Shown: positions 33,460 through 45,061, counted from the first letter of the stretch. The stretch is DNA of 64,000 nt from Simplicispira metamorpha (GCF_004341365.1 NZ_SLXH01000004.1:62001-126000); one strand, 5' to 3'. Notes: generated by a model from the sequence alone, not told the origin. Numbers and translations: made by a program.

Positions 33460-33492
33460 AAAGCTATTAAATCAATAGCAAAAAATCAAGAC
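33460..33492 (-). repeat. Partial dispersed repeat at the 3' end of the chemoreceptor gene
   Basis: Only the AGCTATTAAATCAATAGCA end is recognisable. The segment AGCTATTAAATCAATAGC is an imperfect palindrome. Confidence 0.5.
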
Positions 33493-35277
33493 TCAAAAAC
33501 TTTCCCAATCATCCTCATTGCCCGGGGTGCTGCGCGGTGCGGGGGCAATGCGGGGCGCCGTGCTGGGGGCGCTGGCACCCGGGGCGGGCGGCGCACGCCG
33601 GGGTGCAGCCACGGCCTTGGCCACGCCCGCCTTGGGCGCGGGCGCGGGCGCGGGTGCTGGCACTGCGGCACTCTTATACGCCGGGCGGGCTGGCGACGCG
33701 CCCACAGAGCGGGCCACCATACCAGCGCTGGCACCACCCACGTTGAACTGCCCCACCACCTCGGCCAAGCGCCGGGCCTGGGAATGCATGGCGCTGGCGG
33801 CGGCGGCAGACTGCTCAACCAGCGCGGCGTTTTGCTGCGTCATCTGGTCCAGATTGGTCACGGCCTGGTTGACTTGGGAAATGCCATCGCGCTGCTCGGT
33901 GGACGAGGCCGTGATCTCACCGATCAGGTCGCTGACGCGGCGCACGCCGCTGACGATTTCCTGCATGCTTTGTCCGGCCTGTGCCACCTGCTGGGAGCCC
34001 GACTCAACGTTCTGCACCGAGGCGCCAATCAGCGCCTTGATCTCTTTGGCCGCATCCGCGCTGCGCCCGGCCAGGCTGCGCACTTCGGAAGCCACCACGG
34101 CAAAGCCCCGGCCTTGTTCACCGGCGCGGGCCGCCTCTACGGCGGCGTTGAGCGCCAGGATGTTGGTCTGGAAAGCGATGCCGTCAATCACGCCGATGAT
34201 GTCGGCAATCTTGCGCGAGCTGTCGGTGATCTGCTGCATGCTGGCCACCACCTGCCCCACCACTTCGCCACCGCGCTCGGCGGCCTGCGCTGCCGTGCCA
34301 GCGAGCTGGTTGGCCTGGCGCGCCGTCTCGGCGGCCTGGGTAACGGTGGCGGTAAGTTCTTCCATGCTGGCAGCGGTTTCTTCGAGGTTGGCCGCCGTTT
34401 GCTCGGTGCGCGCCGACAAGTCCTGGTTGCCGGTGGCAATCTGGCTGGAGGCAGACGAGACGGATTCAACCCCCGTGCGCACTTCCGACACCAGGGCGCG
34501 CAGGCGCTGCGACATCTGGTCAAAGGCCTTGAGCAGATCGCCAAACTCGTCTTGGCGCCCCCCTTCCAGAGTTTGGGTCAGGTCGCCAGCGCTGATGGCT
34601 TTGGCGGCATCAACGGCACGGTTCAACGGCTGCATGATGGATCGCACCAGCGCCATGGCCATCAAGATAGCCACCAGCAACACCGCTGCGGCACTGACCA
34701 GGCCCACCACCACGGCATTGCGGCGCGCTTCATGGGCGACGGCGATGGCCGCGTCGCGCTGCGCCTCCTGCACCTTGACAAAGGCCACCAACGCATCCAG
34801 CAGGCCAGCAGCGGCAGGAGTGAATTCGTTTTGTGTGAACGCGAAGGTGGCAGCGTAGTCGCCAGCCTCTTTGAGCTCAGGCACTTTGGCCAGGAAGGTG
34901 CGCGCATGGGTGCGGGCCTTGCTCACGTTCTCCAGGGCCTGTTTTTCAGCGTCGGTTCGGGCGTTTTCGACAGCTTTGGCCTGGATTTCATTGATCTTGG
35001 CGGAATCGGCGGCGCTTTTCTGGGTGAGGAATTTGTAGGCTTCGGCCGATTGCACATTGATGGCGGCCACGGTGCGCTCCATCACCACCTCGGTCAGCCC
35101 CTGCCAGCGCGTGGCTTGGGTGATGGCGTTTTCATAACGTGCAATGTCTTCAAACGCCCGGCTCATCGCTGCACTGGAGTGGTATTGCGTGAACGCTGCC
35201 ACCGCCAGAATCAGGCCCAGCAATCCCAAAATCGTGCCCCACAGCTTGTGGGATACCCTCATGTTGTCCAGTTTCAT
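33493..35277 (-). CDS. Methyl-accepting chemotaxis protein with 4HB-type sensor
   Basis: The 594-residue chemoreceptor starts [20 protein letters not shown] with an N-terminal transmembrane helix. A helical periplasmic sensor of about 150 residues follows, then a second helix ([20 protein letters not shown]), a HAMP domain ([20 protein letters not shown]) and the signalling tip [20 protein letters not shown]. After the methylation helices comes a Pro/Ala/Lys linker of about 70 residues and the C-terminal pentapeptide-like DWESF, resembling the NWETF tether for CheR/CheB. A rho-independent terminator follows. Ligand unknown. Confidence 0.94.
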   Translation of the reverse strand: MKLDNMRVSHKLWGTILGLLGLILAVAAFTQYHSSAAMSRAFEDIARYENAITQATRWQGLTEVVMERTVAAINVQSAEAYKFLTQKSAADSAKINEIQAKAVENARTDAEKQALENVSKARTHARTFLAKVPELKEAGDYAATFAFTQNEFTPAAAGLLDALVAFVKVQEAQRDAAIAVAHEARRNAVVVGLVSAAAVLLVAILMAMALVRSIMQPLNRAVDAAKAISAGDLTQTLEGGRQDEFGDLLKAFDQMSQRLRALVSEVRTGVESVSSASSQIATGNQDLSARTEQTAANLEETAASMEELTATVTQAAETARQANQLAGTAAQAAERGGEVVGQVVASMQQITDSSRKIADIIGVIDGIAFQTNILALNAAVEAARAGEQGRGFAVVASEVRSLAGRSADAAKEIKALIGASVQNVESGSQQVAQAGQSMQEIVSGVRRVSDLIGEITASSTEQRDGISQVNQAVTNLDQMTQQNAALVEQSAAAASAMHSQARRLAEVVGQFNVGGASAGMVARSVGASPARPAYKSAAVPAPAPAPAPKAGVAKAVAAPRRAPPAPGASAPSTAPRIAPAPRSTPGNEDDWESF

Positions 35278-35441
35278 AGCTTCTCTTTTCTGCGCCAAAC
35301 ATCCAGGGGGTATCAAACCAGCGACCGCGGCGCACCGCCTGAACACATTAAAAAAAGGCATTCTACGTAAGCAAATGCTTCCATACCTGCCTGCATTGGC
35401 GCTTGAACACCCCTCCAAGGTAAACACTCTAAAATTGCCCG

Positions 35442-36305
35442 GTGAACTCCTACCTCAACGCTGACCTGCACTGCCACTCTGTGGTTTCCGATGGCACCCT
35501 TACCCCCGAGGTGCTGGCAACGCGAGCGCGCGGCAACGGTGTCGATTTATGGGCCCTGACCGACCACGATGAAATCGGCGGCGTGCAACGCGCCCGGGTG
35601 GCGGCGCAGGCCCAGGGCATGGCTTTTTTGAGCGGTGTCGAGATTTCGGTCAGTTTTGCCAGCGAGACGGTACACATCGTCGGCCTGGGCTTTGACGACA
35701 GCGATCCACGCATCGCCCAGGGCTTGGCGGCCACGCGCGGTGGGCGCGACACCCGCGCCATGGAGATGGCCGAGCAACTGGCACAGGTGGGCATTGCCGG
35801 GGCCTATGAAGGCGCCCTTAAATATGTGGGCAACCCGGCGCTGATCTCGCGCACGCACTTTGCCCGGTTTCTGGTAGAGGCAGGCGTGTGCAAAGAGACC
35901 TCCGAGGTGTTTCGCAAATACCTCACCGAGGGCAAGCCCGGTTTTGTGCCCCACCGCTGGGCCAATCTGGGCGATGCCGTGCATTGGATCACGCAGGCCG
36001 GCGGCGTGGCCATCATTGCCCATCCGGCGCGCTATCGGCTCACAGCCAACGAAGAATTCGCCCTGTTTTCTGAGTTCAAGGAACACGGCGGCCAAGGCGT
36101 GGAGGTGGTCACAGGCAGCCACTCGGTGGCCGAATACGCCACCTACGCCGCCATGGCCCGCGAATTTGGCCTGGCCGCCTCGCGCGGCAGCGACTTCCAT
36201 GGCCCCGACGAATCCCATACCGATCTGGGCAAGCTGCCCGCCCTGCCCTCCGGTCTCACCCCCGTGTGGGAGCTGCTGGCCGATCGCATCCAACCCGCTG
36301 CCTGA
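35442..36305 (+). CDS. PHP-domain phosphoesterase of the YciV/RNase AM type
   Basis: The 287-residue protein is a PHP metal-dependent hydrolase. [52 protein letters not shown] and [11 protein letters not shown] supply the metal ligands in order. YciV members hydrolyse 3',5'-nucleotides and act as a 5'-3' exonuclease maturing rRNA 5' ends. The start is a GTG ([13 protein letters not shown]). It begins a conserved run with yciO, the M50 protease and trpS. Confidence 0.92.
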   Translation: MNSYLNADLHCHSVVSDGTLTPEVLATRARGNGVDLWALTDHDEIGGVQRARVAAQAQGMAFLSGVEISVSFASETVHIVGLGFDDSDPRIAQGLAATRGGRDTRAMEMAEQLAQVGIAGAYEGALKYVGNPALISRTHFARFLVEAGVCKETSEVFRKYLTEGKPGFVPHRWANLGDAVHWITQAGGVAIIAHPARYRLTANEEFALFSEFKEHGGQGVEVVTGSHSVAEYATYAAMAREFGLAASRGSDFHGPDESHTDLGKLPALPSGLTPVWELLADRIQPAA

Positions 36306-36325
36306 TAGGCACAAAGGCTGACACC

Positions 36326-36961
36326 ATGGCCCAGTTTTTTGACATCCACCCCGACAACCCCCAGCCACGCCTGCTCAAGCAAGCCGCCGCGCTGCTGCAA
36401 AAAGGCGCCATTCTGGCCGTGCCCACCGATTCGAGCTACGCCCTGGTCTGCCACTTGGATGACAAGCAAGCGGTAGACCGCCTGCGCCGCATCCGCCAGG
36501 TCGATGAAAAACACCACCTGACGCTGCTGTGCAGCGACCTGTCGGCGCTGGCCAACTACGCGCTGGTGGACAACAAGCAGTACCGCCTGCTCAAGCTGGC
36601 CACACCCGGCCCCTACACCTTCATCCTGGAAGCCACCAAAGAAGTGCCCCGGCGCGTGAGCCACCCTTCGCGCAAAACCATCGGTCTGCGTGTGCCCGAC
36701 CGCAAAGGCCTGCAAATGCTGATTGACCTGCACGGTGCGCCGCTCTTGGCCACCACGCTGATCCCACCGGGCGAGACCGAGCCGCTCAACGACGCACAAG
36801 AAATTCGCCAACGCTACGAGCACCAGATTGACGCCGTGATCGACGCGGGCGCCTGCCCCTTCGAGCCCACCACGGTGATCGACCTGACACCCATGGGCAG
36901 CGGCGGCGACCCGGTGGTGCTGCGCGAAGGCCGCGGCAGCCTGTCGGCCATTGGTCTTTGA
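36326..36961 (+). CDS. YciO/YrdC/Sua5-family protein
   Basis: The 211-residue protein matches the YciO branch of the YrdC/Sua5 family. AILAVPTDSSYALVCHLDD and KHHLTLLCSDLSALANYALV are the nucleotide and substrate region, RRVSHPSRKTIGLRVPDRKG follows, and PTTVIDLTPMG is near the end. YrdC/Sua5 makes threonylcarbamoyl-AMP for t6A tRNA; YciO proteins are related but their exact role is uncertain. It sits 20 bp after the PHP gene, as in many proteobacteria. Confidence 0.92.
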   Translation: MAQFFDIHPDNPQPRLLKQAAALLQKGAILAVPTDSSYALVCHLDDKQAVDRLRRIRQVDEKHHLTLLCSDLSALANYALVDNKQYRLLKLATPGPYTFILEATKEVPRRVSHPSRKTIGLRVPDRKGLQMLIDLHGAPLLATTLIPPGETEPLNDAQEIRQRYEHQIDAVIDAGACPFEPTTVIDLTPMGSGGDPVVLREGRGSLSAIGL

Positions 36962-36972
36962 GGCGGCTCCCG

Positions 36973-37641
36973 GTGGACATCTCCAACCTCATCCAGACCG
37001 TTCTGATCTACGCCCTGCCGGTGCTGTTTGCCATCACCGTGCACGAGGCGGCCCACGGCTACGCGGCGCGCCACTATGGCGACAACACCGCCTACATGCT
37101 GGGACGCATCACACTCAACCCGTTCAAGCACATCGATCCCGTCGGTACCATCCTGATGCCGCTGCTGCTGTACTTTGCCACCTCGGGCGCATTTTTGTTT
37201 GGCTACGCCAAACCCGTGCCAGTCAATTTTGGCCACCTGCGCAACCCCAAGCGCGACATGGTGTGGGTGGCGCTGGCCGGGCCAGCGTCCAACTTTGTGC
37301 AGGCCGCCCTTTGGGCAGTGCTGCTGGTGGTGCTGGTGGGCACGGGCACGCAGGAGCGCTTCTTTTTAGAGATGGCCCGCGCTGGCGTGCTGGTCAATCT
37401 GGTGATGTGGGCCTTCAACCTGTTTCCGCTGCCGCCACTGGATGGCGGGCGCATTCTGGTCGGACTGCTGCCCTGGAAGCAGGCACACCTGCTGTCGCGC
37501 GTGGAACCCTGGGGCTTTTTCATCGTGATGGCGCTGGTTCTGGCGGGCATTGTGGGCTCGCTGTGGCTGCGCCCGCTGATGAGCCTGGGCTACGGCGCCA
37601 TCAACCTGCTGCTGACACCGCTCACCGCCCTGCTGCGCTAG
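36973..37641 (+). CDS. Site-2 protease-like M50 metalloprotease
   Basis: The membrane protein of about 222 residues has the zinc motif HEAAHGYAARHYGD in its first helix and NLFPLPPLDGGRILVGL as the third ligand motif near residue 155. GYAKPVPVNFGHLRNPKRDM between helices is typical of this compact group. Such proteases cut substrates within the membrane; the substrate is unknown. I prefer the GTG at 36973 (VDISNLIQTVLIYAL) over a TTG overlapping the yciO stop. It lies between yciO and trpS. Confidence 0.92.
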   Translation: MDISNLIQTVLIYALPVLFAITVHEAAHGYAARHYGDNTAYMLGRITLNPFKHIDPVGTILMPLLLYFATSGAFLFGYAKPVPVNFGHLRNPKRDMVWVALAGPASNFVQAALWAVLLVVLVGTGTQERFFLEMARAGVLVNLVMWAFNLFPLPPLDGGRILVGLLPWKQAHLLSRVEPWGFFIVMALVLAGIVGSLWLRPLMSLGYGAINLLLTPLTALLR

Positions 37642-37678
37642 ATGGCGCCTTTTCTTTTTTCTTGCTGATTGCGTTTTT

Positions 37679-38980
37679 ATGAGCACCACGCGTTTTCTGA
37701 CCGGCATCACCACCACCGGTACCCCCCACCTGGGCAACTTTGTCGGCTCCATCCGCCCCTCGGTCGAGGCCAGCCTGCGCCCCGGCGTGCAGAGCTTTTA
37801 TTTTTTGGCCGACTACCACGCACTCATCAAATGCGAAGACCCGGCGCGCATCCAGCGCTCGACACTGGAGATTGCCGCCAGCTGGCTGGCTGCCGGGCTC
37901 AACCCCGAGCAGGTCACGTTCTACCGCCAGTCCGACATCCCCGAAATTGCCGAACTCAACTGGCTGCTCAGCTGCGTCACCGGCAAGGGCCTGCTCAACC
38001 GCGCCCACGCCTACAAAGCATCGCAAGACAAAAACCTGGCGGCGGGCCGCGAGGCAGACGACGGCGTCACTGCCGGCCTGTTCATGTACCCCGTGCTCAT
38101 GGGCGCCGACATCCTGATGTTCAAGGCGAACAAAGTGCCCGTGGGCCGCGACCAGATCCAGCACATCGAAATGGCGCGTGACATGGCCGCCAGCTTCAAC
38201 CACCTCTACGGCGAACACTTCACGCTGCCCGAAGCGGTGATTGACGACAACGTGGCCACCCTGCCCGGCCTCGATGGCCGCAAGATGAGCAAAAGCTACA
38301 ACAACACCATCCCGCTGTTCAGCTCGCGCGCGCAGCTGCAAAAGCTCATCGGCAGCCTGCTGACCGACTCGCGCGCGCCCGGCGAACCCAAAGAAGTCGA
38401 AGGTTCGGCGCTGTTCCAGATTTACCAGGCCTTTGCCACCGAGCAAGAGACCGCCGCCCTGCGCCAGCAGTATGCCGACGGCATTGCCTGGGGCGACGCC
38501 AAACAGCTGCTGCTGGAGCGCGTGGACCAGGTGATAACGCCCATGCGGGCGCAGTACGAAGCGCTGATCAGCCACCCCGAGCGCATCGAGCAAACCCTGC
38601 TGGCCGGTGCCGAGCGGGCCCGCACGCTGGCCACGCCGTTCATCCGCGAGCTGCGCTCTGCCGTGGGCCTGCGCAGCCTGGCCCAGGGCACCGCTGCCCC
38701 CCAGGCAGCCAAAGCCACCAAGGCTGCGCTGCCCAGCTTCAAGCAGTACCGCGAAAAAGACGGCCAGTTCTACTTCAAGCTGGTGGCCGCCGATGGCCGC
38801 CTGCTGCTGCAAAGCACGGGTTTTGCCGCACCCCAAGAGGCAGGCCAGGCCATCGCCCAGCTGCAAAAAGACGCCAATGCGCTGCACACCCTGGCCGCGC
38901 GCCTGGCGCCGGTAGAAGGCGTATCAACGCAGGACGTAGCCGCAGCCCTGCAACAACTGAGCGACGCTGCCAACGCCTGA
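37679..38980 (+). CDS. trpS: Tryptophanyl-tRNA synthetase with C-terminal DUF1508 domain
   Basis: TrpRS of 433 residues, about 100 longer than the usual core. The HIGH-like TTGTPHLGNFVGSI and the KMSKS motif LDGRKMSKSYNN are present, and the tRNA and Trp pockets look complete (GLFMYPVLMGADILMFK). After residue 340 an Ala-rich linker leads to a DUF1508 (YegP-like) domain, SFKQYREKDGQFYFKLVAAD then GRLLLQSTGFAAPQEAGQAI. The domain may bind protein or RNA; its role in a TrpRS is unknown. It closes the PHP-yciO-M50-trpS group. Confidence 0.96.
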   Translation: MSTTRFLTGITTTGTPHLGNFVGSIRPSVEASLRPGVQSFYFLADYHALIKCEDPARIQRSTLEIAASWLAAGLNPEQVTFYRQSDIPEIAELNWLLSCVTGKGLLNRAHAYKASQDKNLAAGREADDGVTAGLFMYPVLMGADILMFKANKVPVGRDQIQHIEMARDMAASFNHLYGEHFTLPEAVIDDNVATLPGLDGRKMSKSYNNTIPLFSSRAQLQKLIGSLLTDSRAPGEPKEVEGSALFQIYQAFATEQETAALRQQYADGIAWGDAKQLLLERVDQVITPMRAQYEALISHPERIEQTLLAGAERARTLATPFIRELRSAVGLRSLAQGTAAPQAAKATKAALPSFKQYREKDGQFYFKLVAADGRLLLQSTGFAAPQEAGQAIAQLQKDANALHTLAARLAPVEGVSTQDVAAALQQLSDAANA

Positions 38981-39005
38981 TTGGGTGCCAGGCAGCGCCA
39001 TAAGA

Positions 39006-39070
39006 TTGCTATTATTTAAATAGCATAAAGCGCACGCTACACAAGCCCTGCCGGCCAAAAAACCATCAAA
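39006..39070 (+). repeat. Dispersed repeat between trpS and the PAS-GGDEF gene
   Basis: TGCTATTATTTAAATAGCAT, then AAGCGCACGC and CAAGCCCTGCCGGCCAAAA. It lies between convergent genes and contains the stop codon of the GGDEF gene. Confidence 0.65.
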
Positions 39071-40373
39071 ATGCGCCCCCTGTGCCTGAAGCCGCAGGGG
39101 GCATGACCACCGCCGCAGGCTGCACCTGGTTGCGGCCAGCGTGTTTGGCGCGGTACATGGCTTTGTCAACGCGCTCAATCAACTGCGCCAGGGTTTCGCC
39201 AGGCTGCAGCTCGCCGACTCCCACAGACAACGTGACCTGGCCCGCCTGCTCGTGCGTCAACCGTTGCACGCTTGCGCGGCAGCGCTCAGCCAGAGGCAGC
39301 GCCTGCCCCAGGTCACAGCCACTGAAAACCAGCAAGAATTCTTCTCCACCCCAACGGATGACGCTGTCGTTGGCGCGCAGTGCGGCAATGAGGCTGCGCG
39401 ACAGCGCCTTGAGCACTGCGTCGCCACAACTGTGGCCCCAGGTGTCGTTGATCTGCTTGAAGTAGTCAACATCAGCGATGGCTATCGACATGGGCAGTTT
39501 GCTGCCCACGGCCTGCATGTAGGCTTTTTCCAGCACCATTTCACCGGAGGCGCGGTTGAGCGCGCCGGTCAATGCGTCAAAGCGCATGGTCTCGCGAAAC
39601 ATCTGCTCTTCCAGCACCCGGGTGGTCAGGTCGCGAAAAATGCTCACGTAGTGCGTCACTTCGCCCGCCTCGTCGGTCAGGGGCGTGATGGTTTCGTCGC
39701 AGTAAATCAGCGCGTTGTTTTTGGCGCGGTTGGTGAAGGTGCCCCTGAAGGTTTTGCCCTGCTTCAGGGTGTCCCACATGTTCTGGTAGAACGCCGCGTC
39801 ATGTTCACCGGACTTGAGCAGACTGGGGGTGTGCCCCAGCACCTCGGTCAACCCATAGCCGGTGATTTTTTCAAACCCTTTGTTGACAAACTCGATGACG
39901 CCGTGGCGGTTGGTGATGAGCACGCCATCGTCGGTGACGTTGAGCACATGGGCAAAAAGCTGGGTTGTCTTTTGTGCCGCCATCAGGTTGCTGATGTCTT
40001 GCTGCACTGAGATGAAGTGGGTGATCTCGCCCGCCGGATTGCGCACCGGGGAAATGTTCCACTCTACCGTGTAGGGTCGCCCGTCCTTGCGGTAGTTGAT
40101 GGTGGAGCCTTGGAAATAGCTGCCCTGGCGCAGGCACTCGCGCAGCCACTCCATCACGTCGGGATTGGTGGCCGGCCCCTGGAGCAGGCGTGGGTTACGG
40201 CCCAGCAGTTCTTGCTCGCTATAGCCAGTCATGCGGCTAAAGGCTTCGTTGGCATAAACGATGCGGCAACCCTCTTTGTCCAGGCTTGCGTCAGTCAACA
40301 CCACCGCGTTGAACGACTGCTCAAGCGCAACGGCAAGCACGGCGGGATCAATGTGGCTGAGCAAGGTTTTCAT
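39066..40373 (-). CDS. PAS-PAS-GGDEF diguanylate cyclase
   Basis: A soluble protein of 435 residues. The first PAS domain has IVYANEAFSRMTGYSEQELL followed by GRNPRLLQGPATNP: this is the LOV-type helix, but the photoactive Cys (GRNCRFLQG in LOV) is Pro here. The motif YRKDGRPYTVEWNISPVRN, the second PAS (GVIEFVNKGFEKITGYGLTE) and the GGDEF domain with VIRWGGEEFLLVF follow. Because GGEEF is retained, it should make c-di-GMP. No transmembrane helix is seen. It probably responds to a bound ligand or redox cofactor rather than light. Confidence 0.93.
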   Translation of the reverse strand: MKTLLSHIDPAVLAVALEQSFNAVVLTDASLDKEGCRIVYANEAFSRMTGYSEQELLGRNPRLLQGPATNPDVMEWLRECLRQGSYFQGSTINYRKDGRPYTVEWNISPVRNPAGEITHFISVQQDISNLMAAQKTTQLFAHVLNVTDDGVLITNRHGVIEFVNKGFEKITGYGLTEVLGHTPSLLKSGEHDAAFYQNMWDTLKQGKTFRGTFTNRAKNNALIYCDETITPLTDEAGEVTHYVSIFRDLTTRVLEEQMFRETMRFDALTGALNRASGEMVLEKAYMQAVGSKLPMSIAIADVDYFKQINDTWGHSCGDAVLKALSRSLIAALRANDSVIRWGGEEFLLVFSGCDLGQALPLAERCRASVQRLTHEQAGQVTLSVGVGELQPGETLAQLIERVDKAMYRAKHAGRNQVQPAAVVMPPAASGTGGAF

Positions 40374-40463
40374 GGGGGCGCGACAAATCCTGATGGTGCA
40401 AGCATGGCCACTGAATGGTAACGCGCTGCTTTGGCTGGCCCGGCAAACAGCACCAAGACCAAA

Positions 40464-40502
40464 GAAAAAACCCTTGCAAGTCATTGACTTGCAAGGGTTT
40501 TT
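40464..40502. terminator. Bidirectional rho-independent terminator
   Basis: CCCTTGCAAGTCA (40471-40483) pairs with TGACTTGCAAGGG (40485-40497). An A run before and a T run after give U tails on both strands. On the minus strand it ends the tRNA-Ser transcript, 13 bp past the tRNA. Confidence 0.85.
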
Positions 40503-40506
40503 AATT

Positions 40507-40596
<90 letters not shown>

Positions 40597-40629
40597 TGTG
40601 TGTCGAAGCCTGCGATTCTAGCAGATATT

Positions 40630-41955
<1,326 letters not shown>

Positions 41956-42072
41956 TTAGGGGCCACGGCGGCGGCGCCCGCCACAGCGCCGGGGTATTGC
42001 CCTCTGGCGCCACCACCGCCCTTTAACATGCCTGTCCAATGGCAGCGCCGATTCTGCCCGCAGGAGCTCAGC

Positions 42073-42765
42073 ATGTTTTTTGTCTTTGGCCCGTCTGGGC
42101 AAATGTACCGCGGTGGCCCCGAGAACCTGGCCAAAATCTCGCCCGTGCGCAGCGTGCGCCGCCCCTTGGCGCTGCGCGCGCGCCTGGACCCGCAAGGCGA
42201 TGGCGTAGCGCCCTTCCCGCTGCCCCCACCACCGGCCCAGACCACAGCGCCCACGCCGCCGACCATGACGCTGCGCGCCCAAGATGCCGTCAGCGCCTAC
42301 GCCCGCACCGAGCAAGGCCCGCAGATGGCACGCCAGCCGCTGACACGCGTGAGCGATGTGATGACGCGCGGCGCCCTCACCGTCACTCCCACCATGCGCG
42401 TGCATGACGCCTGGCACCTGCTGTCTGAACACCACATCGGCCAGGCGCCGGTGCTCAATGCACAAGGCCATGTGGTGGGATTGCTGTTGCGCAGCGACAT
42501 CGCGCCCCAGGAGCTGCTGCCCGCGCCGGGCAGCATGGGCGAACAATTGGCGCTGGTGCGCCGCCTGGTGGCAGAGGCCATGGTCAGCCCGGTGCCGACG
42601 GTGTCGGTCGATACCGAGCTGCGCCGCGTCGCCCAGGTGCTGCTGGACACCGGCCTGCCCGGCCTGCCGGTGACGGATGAGTGGGGCAGCATGGCGGGTT
42701 TTGTCTCGCGCACCGACATCCTGCGCGCCGTGGCCGCCGACCCGCCGCTGGACTTGTGGAGCTGA
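42073..42765 (+). CDS. Tandem CBS-domain protein
   Basis: The 230-residue protein has a disordered Pro/Thr-rich N-terminal part (PLPPPPAQTTAPTPPTMTLR) and two CBS domains: VSDVMTRGALTVTPTMRVHD to VVGLLLRSDIAPQEL, then AEAMVSPVPTVSVDTELRRV to GFVSRTDILRAVAADPP. CBS pairs bind adenosyl nucleotides and regulate partners. The N-terminal segment MFFVFGPSGQMYRGG seems characteristic of a betaproteobacterial family. Partner unknown. Confidence 0.9.
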   Translation: MFFVFGPSGQMYRGGPENLAKISPVRSVRRPLALRARLDPQGDGVAPFPLPPPPAQTTAPTPPTMTLRAQDAVSAYARTEQGPQMARQPLTRVSDVMTRGALTVTPTMRVHDAWHLLSEHHIGQAPVLNAQGHVVGLLLRSDIAPQELLPAPGSMGEQLALVRRLVAEAMVSPVPTVSVDTELRRVAQVLLDTGLPGLPVTDEWGSMAGFVSRTDILRAVAADPPLDLWS

Positions 42766-42776
42766 CTTGGCCGATA

Positions 42777-42841
42777 AAATTATCGATCAAATCAGCCTCC
42801 AGCCCTTGCGTGGTGGGCGCTACCAGCTATCAATAAGAGAG
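42777..42841 (-). repeat. Dispersed repeat between the CBS gene and ispH
   Basis: ATCAAATCAGCCTCCAGCCC, then GGGCGCTACCAGCTATCAAT. GCCC and GGGC pair in the centre. Lies in the spacer between two convergent genes. Confidence 0.8.
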
Positions 42842-42851
42842 TGTTACAGCG

Positions 42852-43841
42852 TCAGGCAGCACCGGTTTCGGGGCGGCGCTCGGCCAGTTCCAGGCCGGTA
42901 GCGGCATCGAGCTTGAGGCCCTTGGGCAGCGGAAACTTCACCGTCTCTTCGATGCCGTTCATGCTGCGCACCGACACCGCGCCCAGCGCCTTGATGCGGT
43001 CAATCACCTGCTTGACCAGAATCTCGGGCGCCGAGGCACCCGCCGTCAGGCCGACGCGGGCAATGCCCTTGAACCACTCGGGACGCAGCTCATCGGCACT
43101 ATCGACCATGTAGGCCGTGGTGCCCAGCTTGGCCGCCAGCTCGCGCAGGCGGTTGCTGTTGGAGCTGGTGGGGCTGCCCACCACAATCACCAAGTCCACC
43201 TGCGGGCTCAGTACCTTGACGGCATCCTGGCGGTTTTGCGTGGCGTAGCAAATATCCTGCTGTTTGGGCTCGCGCACCTGCGGAAAGCGCGCGCGCACGG
43301 CGGCGGTGATCTCGGCGGCATCGTCCACGCTCAGGGTGGTTTGCGTGACCACGGCGAGTTTGGCCGTTTGCAACGGCTGCACGCGGGCCACGTCGGCCAC
43401 GTCTTCCACCAGGTGGATGCCGTGGTCGAGCTGGCCCATGGTGCCCTCGACCTCGGGGTGGCCTTTGTGGCCAATCATGATGAACTCGTAGCCCTCCTGG
43501 GCCAGCTTGGCCACCTCGACGTGGACTTTGGTGACCAGCGGGCAGGTGGCGTCAAACACGCTGAAGCCGCGCGCGTGCGCCTCCATCTGCACGGCCTTGC
43601 TCACACCGTGGGCGCTGAACACCAGCGTGGCGCCAGGCGGCACATCGCTCAGTGCTTCAATGAAGATGGCGCCCTTGGCCTTGAGGTCGTTGACCACGTA
43701 GGTGTTGTGCACGATTTCATGGCGCACGTAGATGGGCGCGCCAAACTTTTGCAGCGCCCGCTCCACGATCTCAATGGCCCGGTCCACGCCCGCACAAAAG
43801 CCGCGCGGCTCGGCCAGCAGCACTTCCTGGGGCAGGTTCAC
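42852..43841 (-). CDS. ispH: 4-hydroxy-3-methylbut-2-enyl diphosphate reductase
   Basis: IspH/LytB (329 residues) catalyses the last step of the MEP isoprenoid pathway with a 4Fe-4S cluster. The three cluster Cys are in [30 protein letters not shown] and [26 protein letters not shown] and [14 protein letters not shown] are further family motifs. The start is a GTG overlapping the fkpB TGA (GTGA). The fkpB-ispH pair is conserved in proteobacteria. Confidence 0.97.
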   Translation of the reverse strand: MNLPQEVLLAEPRGFCAGVDRAIEIVERALQKFGAPIYVRHEIVHNTYVVNDLKAKGAIFIEALSDVPPGATLVFSAHGVSKAVQMEAHARGFSVFDATCPLVTKVHVEVAKLAQEGYEFIMIGHKGHPEVEGTMGQLDHGIHLVEDVADVARVQPLQTAKLAVVTQTTLSVDDAAEITAAVRARFPQVREPKQQDICYATQNRQDAVKVLSPQVDLVIVVGSPTSSNSNRLRELAAKLGTTAYMVDSADELRPEWFKGIARVGLTAGASAPEILVKQVIDRIKALGAVSVRSMNGIEETVKFPLPKGLKLDAATGLELAERRPETGAA

Positions 43842-44290
43842 AGCACGCCAATCACCTGGACTTCAAACGTCACTGGCTGGCTGGCCAGGGGGTGGTTGAA
43901 GTCGATCAACAACGCATCGGGGCTGTCGGTGTTGCCCACTTGCACCACCACGCCCGCGTAGGTGGCCAGGCCATCGGGGGTGGCAAATTCGACCACTTCA
44001 CCGGGGTGGTACTGGTCGTCGGGGTCGCCCATGGCGTTGAGCAGCGTGCGCGCCACCCACTGCTGCATCTCGGGGTTGCGCTGGCCAAAAGCCTCGCCTG
44101 CGGGCAGCTCAAACGTGGCGCGGTCGCCCTCGTTCAGGCCCAGCAGGCGCTCTTCCATGGCCGGGGACAGCTCGCCTGCGCCCAGCGAAAGCGTGGCCGG
44201 TTTGCCGTCAAAAGTGTTGATGATGTCGCCAGCGGGGCCCGCCAGACGGTAATGCAGGGTCAGGAATGAACCCGGTTGAACAAGTGCCAT
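43838..44290 (-). CDS. fkpB: SlpA/FkpB-type FKBP peptidyl-prolyl isomerase
   Basis: The 150-residue SlyD-like isomerase has the split FKBP domain. [20 protein letters not shown] starts it, [20 protein letters not shown] and [20 protein letters not shown] are the FKBP parts, and [10 protein letters not shown] precedes the inserted flap. [11 protein letters not shown] closes it. Such proteins fold or chaperone cytoplasmic targets. It is upstream of ispH and overlaps it by 4 bp. Confidence 0.93.
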   Translation of the reverse strand: MALVQPGSFLTLHYRLAGPAGDIINTFDGKPATLSLGAGELSPAMEERLLGLNEGDRATFELPAGEAFGQRNPEMQQWVARTLLNAMGDPDDQYHPGEVVEFATPDGLATYAGVVVQVGNTDSPDALLIDFNHPLASQPVTFEVQVIGVL

Positions 44291-44347
44291 GGGTGCCTCT
44301 ATAAACTGGCGCCATTTTACGGTTGGCCTCCCGCACACTGCTCTCCC

Positions 44348-45061
44348 ATGCCCCTCAAAGACCTTCCTGCCGACGCGCAGCCGCGCGAGAAGTTGCTGGC
44401 GCGCGGCCCCGCTGCCCTGGCCGATGCCGAGCTGCTGGCCATCTTGCTGCGCACTGGCATCGTCGGCAAAAACGTGTTGCAGATGGCGCAAGAGCTGCTC
44501 GACCCGCCCCGCGTGGACGCCACCACGGGCCAGCTCAGCGGCGGCTTTGGCGGCATTGGCGGGCTGCTGCACACCAGCGCGGCCGACCTGGAGCGCATCA
44601 AGGGCCTGGGCCCGGCCAAGCGCGCCGAGCTGGTGGCGGTGCTCGAACTGGCCCGCCGCGCCCTGGCCCAGCAGCTGCAAGAGGGCGAGGTGTTCGACTC
44701 GCCCGACGCCGTCAAGCACTACCTGCAACTGCACCTGGCCTACAAAGGCCACGAGGTGTTTGCCGTGCTGTTTCTGGACAGCCAGCACCGCCTGCTGGCG
44801 CTGGAAGAGATGTTTCGTGGCACGCTGACGCAAACCAGCGTCTATCCGCGTGAAGTGGTGCTGCGCGCCCTGCACCACCAGGCCGCTGCCGTGGTGCTGT
44901 CGCACAACCACCCCAGCGGCAATGTGCAGCCCAGCCGCGCCGATGAGGCGCTCACGCAAACTTTGAAAACCACCCTGGCGCTGATCGACGTGCGCGTGCT
45001 CGACCACGTCATCGTGGCGCCGGGCCAGGCGCTGTCGATGGCAGAAAAGGGCCTGCTGTGA
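44348..45061 (+). CDS. radC: RadC-family JAMM/MPN protein
   Basis: The 237-residue protein has an N-terminal helix-hairpin-helix region ([20 protein letters not shown]) and the JAMM metal site [20 protein letters not shown] near residue 180. Full domain length is present ([20 protein letters not shown] at the start). Its role is not settled despite the name; involvement in DNA repair has been questioned in E. coli. It overlaps the smr gene by 4 bp (GTGA). It is divergent from fkpB with 57 bp between starts. Confidence 0.93.
   Translation: MPLKDLPADAQPREKLLARGPAALADAELLAILLRTGIVGKNVLQMAQELLDPPRVDATTGQLSGGFGGIGGLLHTSAADLERIKGLGPAKRAELVAVLELARRALAQQLQEGEVFDSPDAVKHYLQLHLAYKGHEVFAVLFLDSQHRLLALEEMFRGTLTQTSVYPREVVLRALHHQAAAVVLSHNHPSGNVQPSRADEALTQTLKTTLALIDVRVLDHVIVAPGQALSMAEKGLL

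Noticed and set aside
39066-40373. Blue-light photoreceptor
   Set aside because: The adduct-forming Cys of the LOV motif is Pro, so light sensing by that chemistry is excluded.
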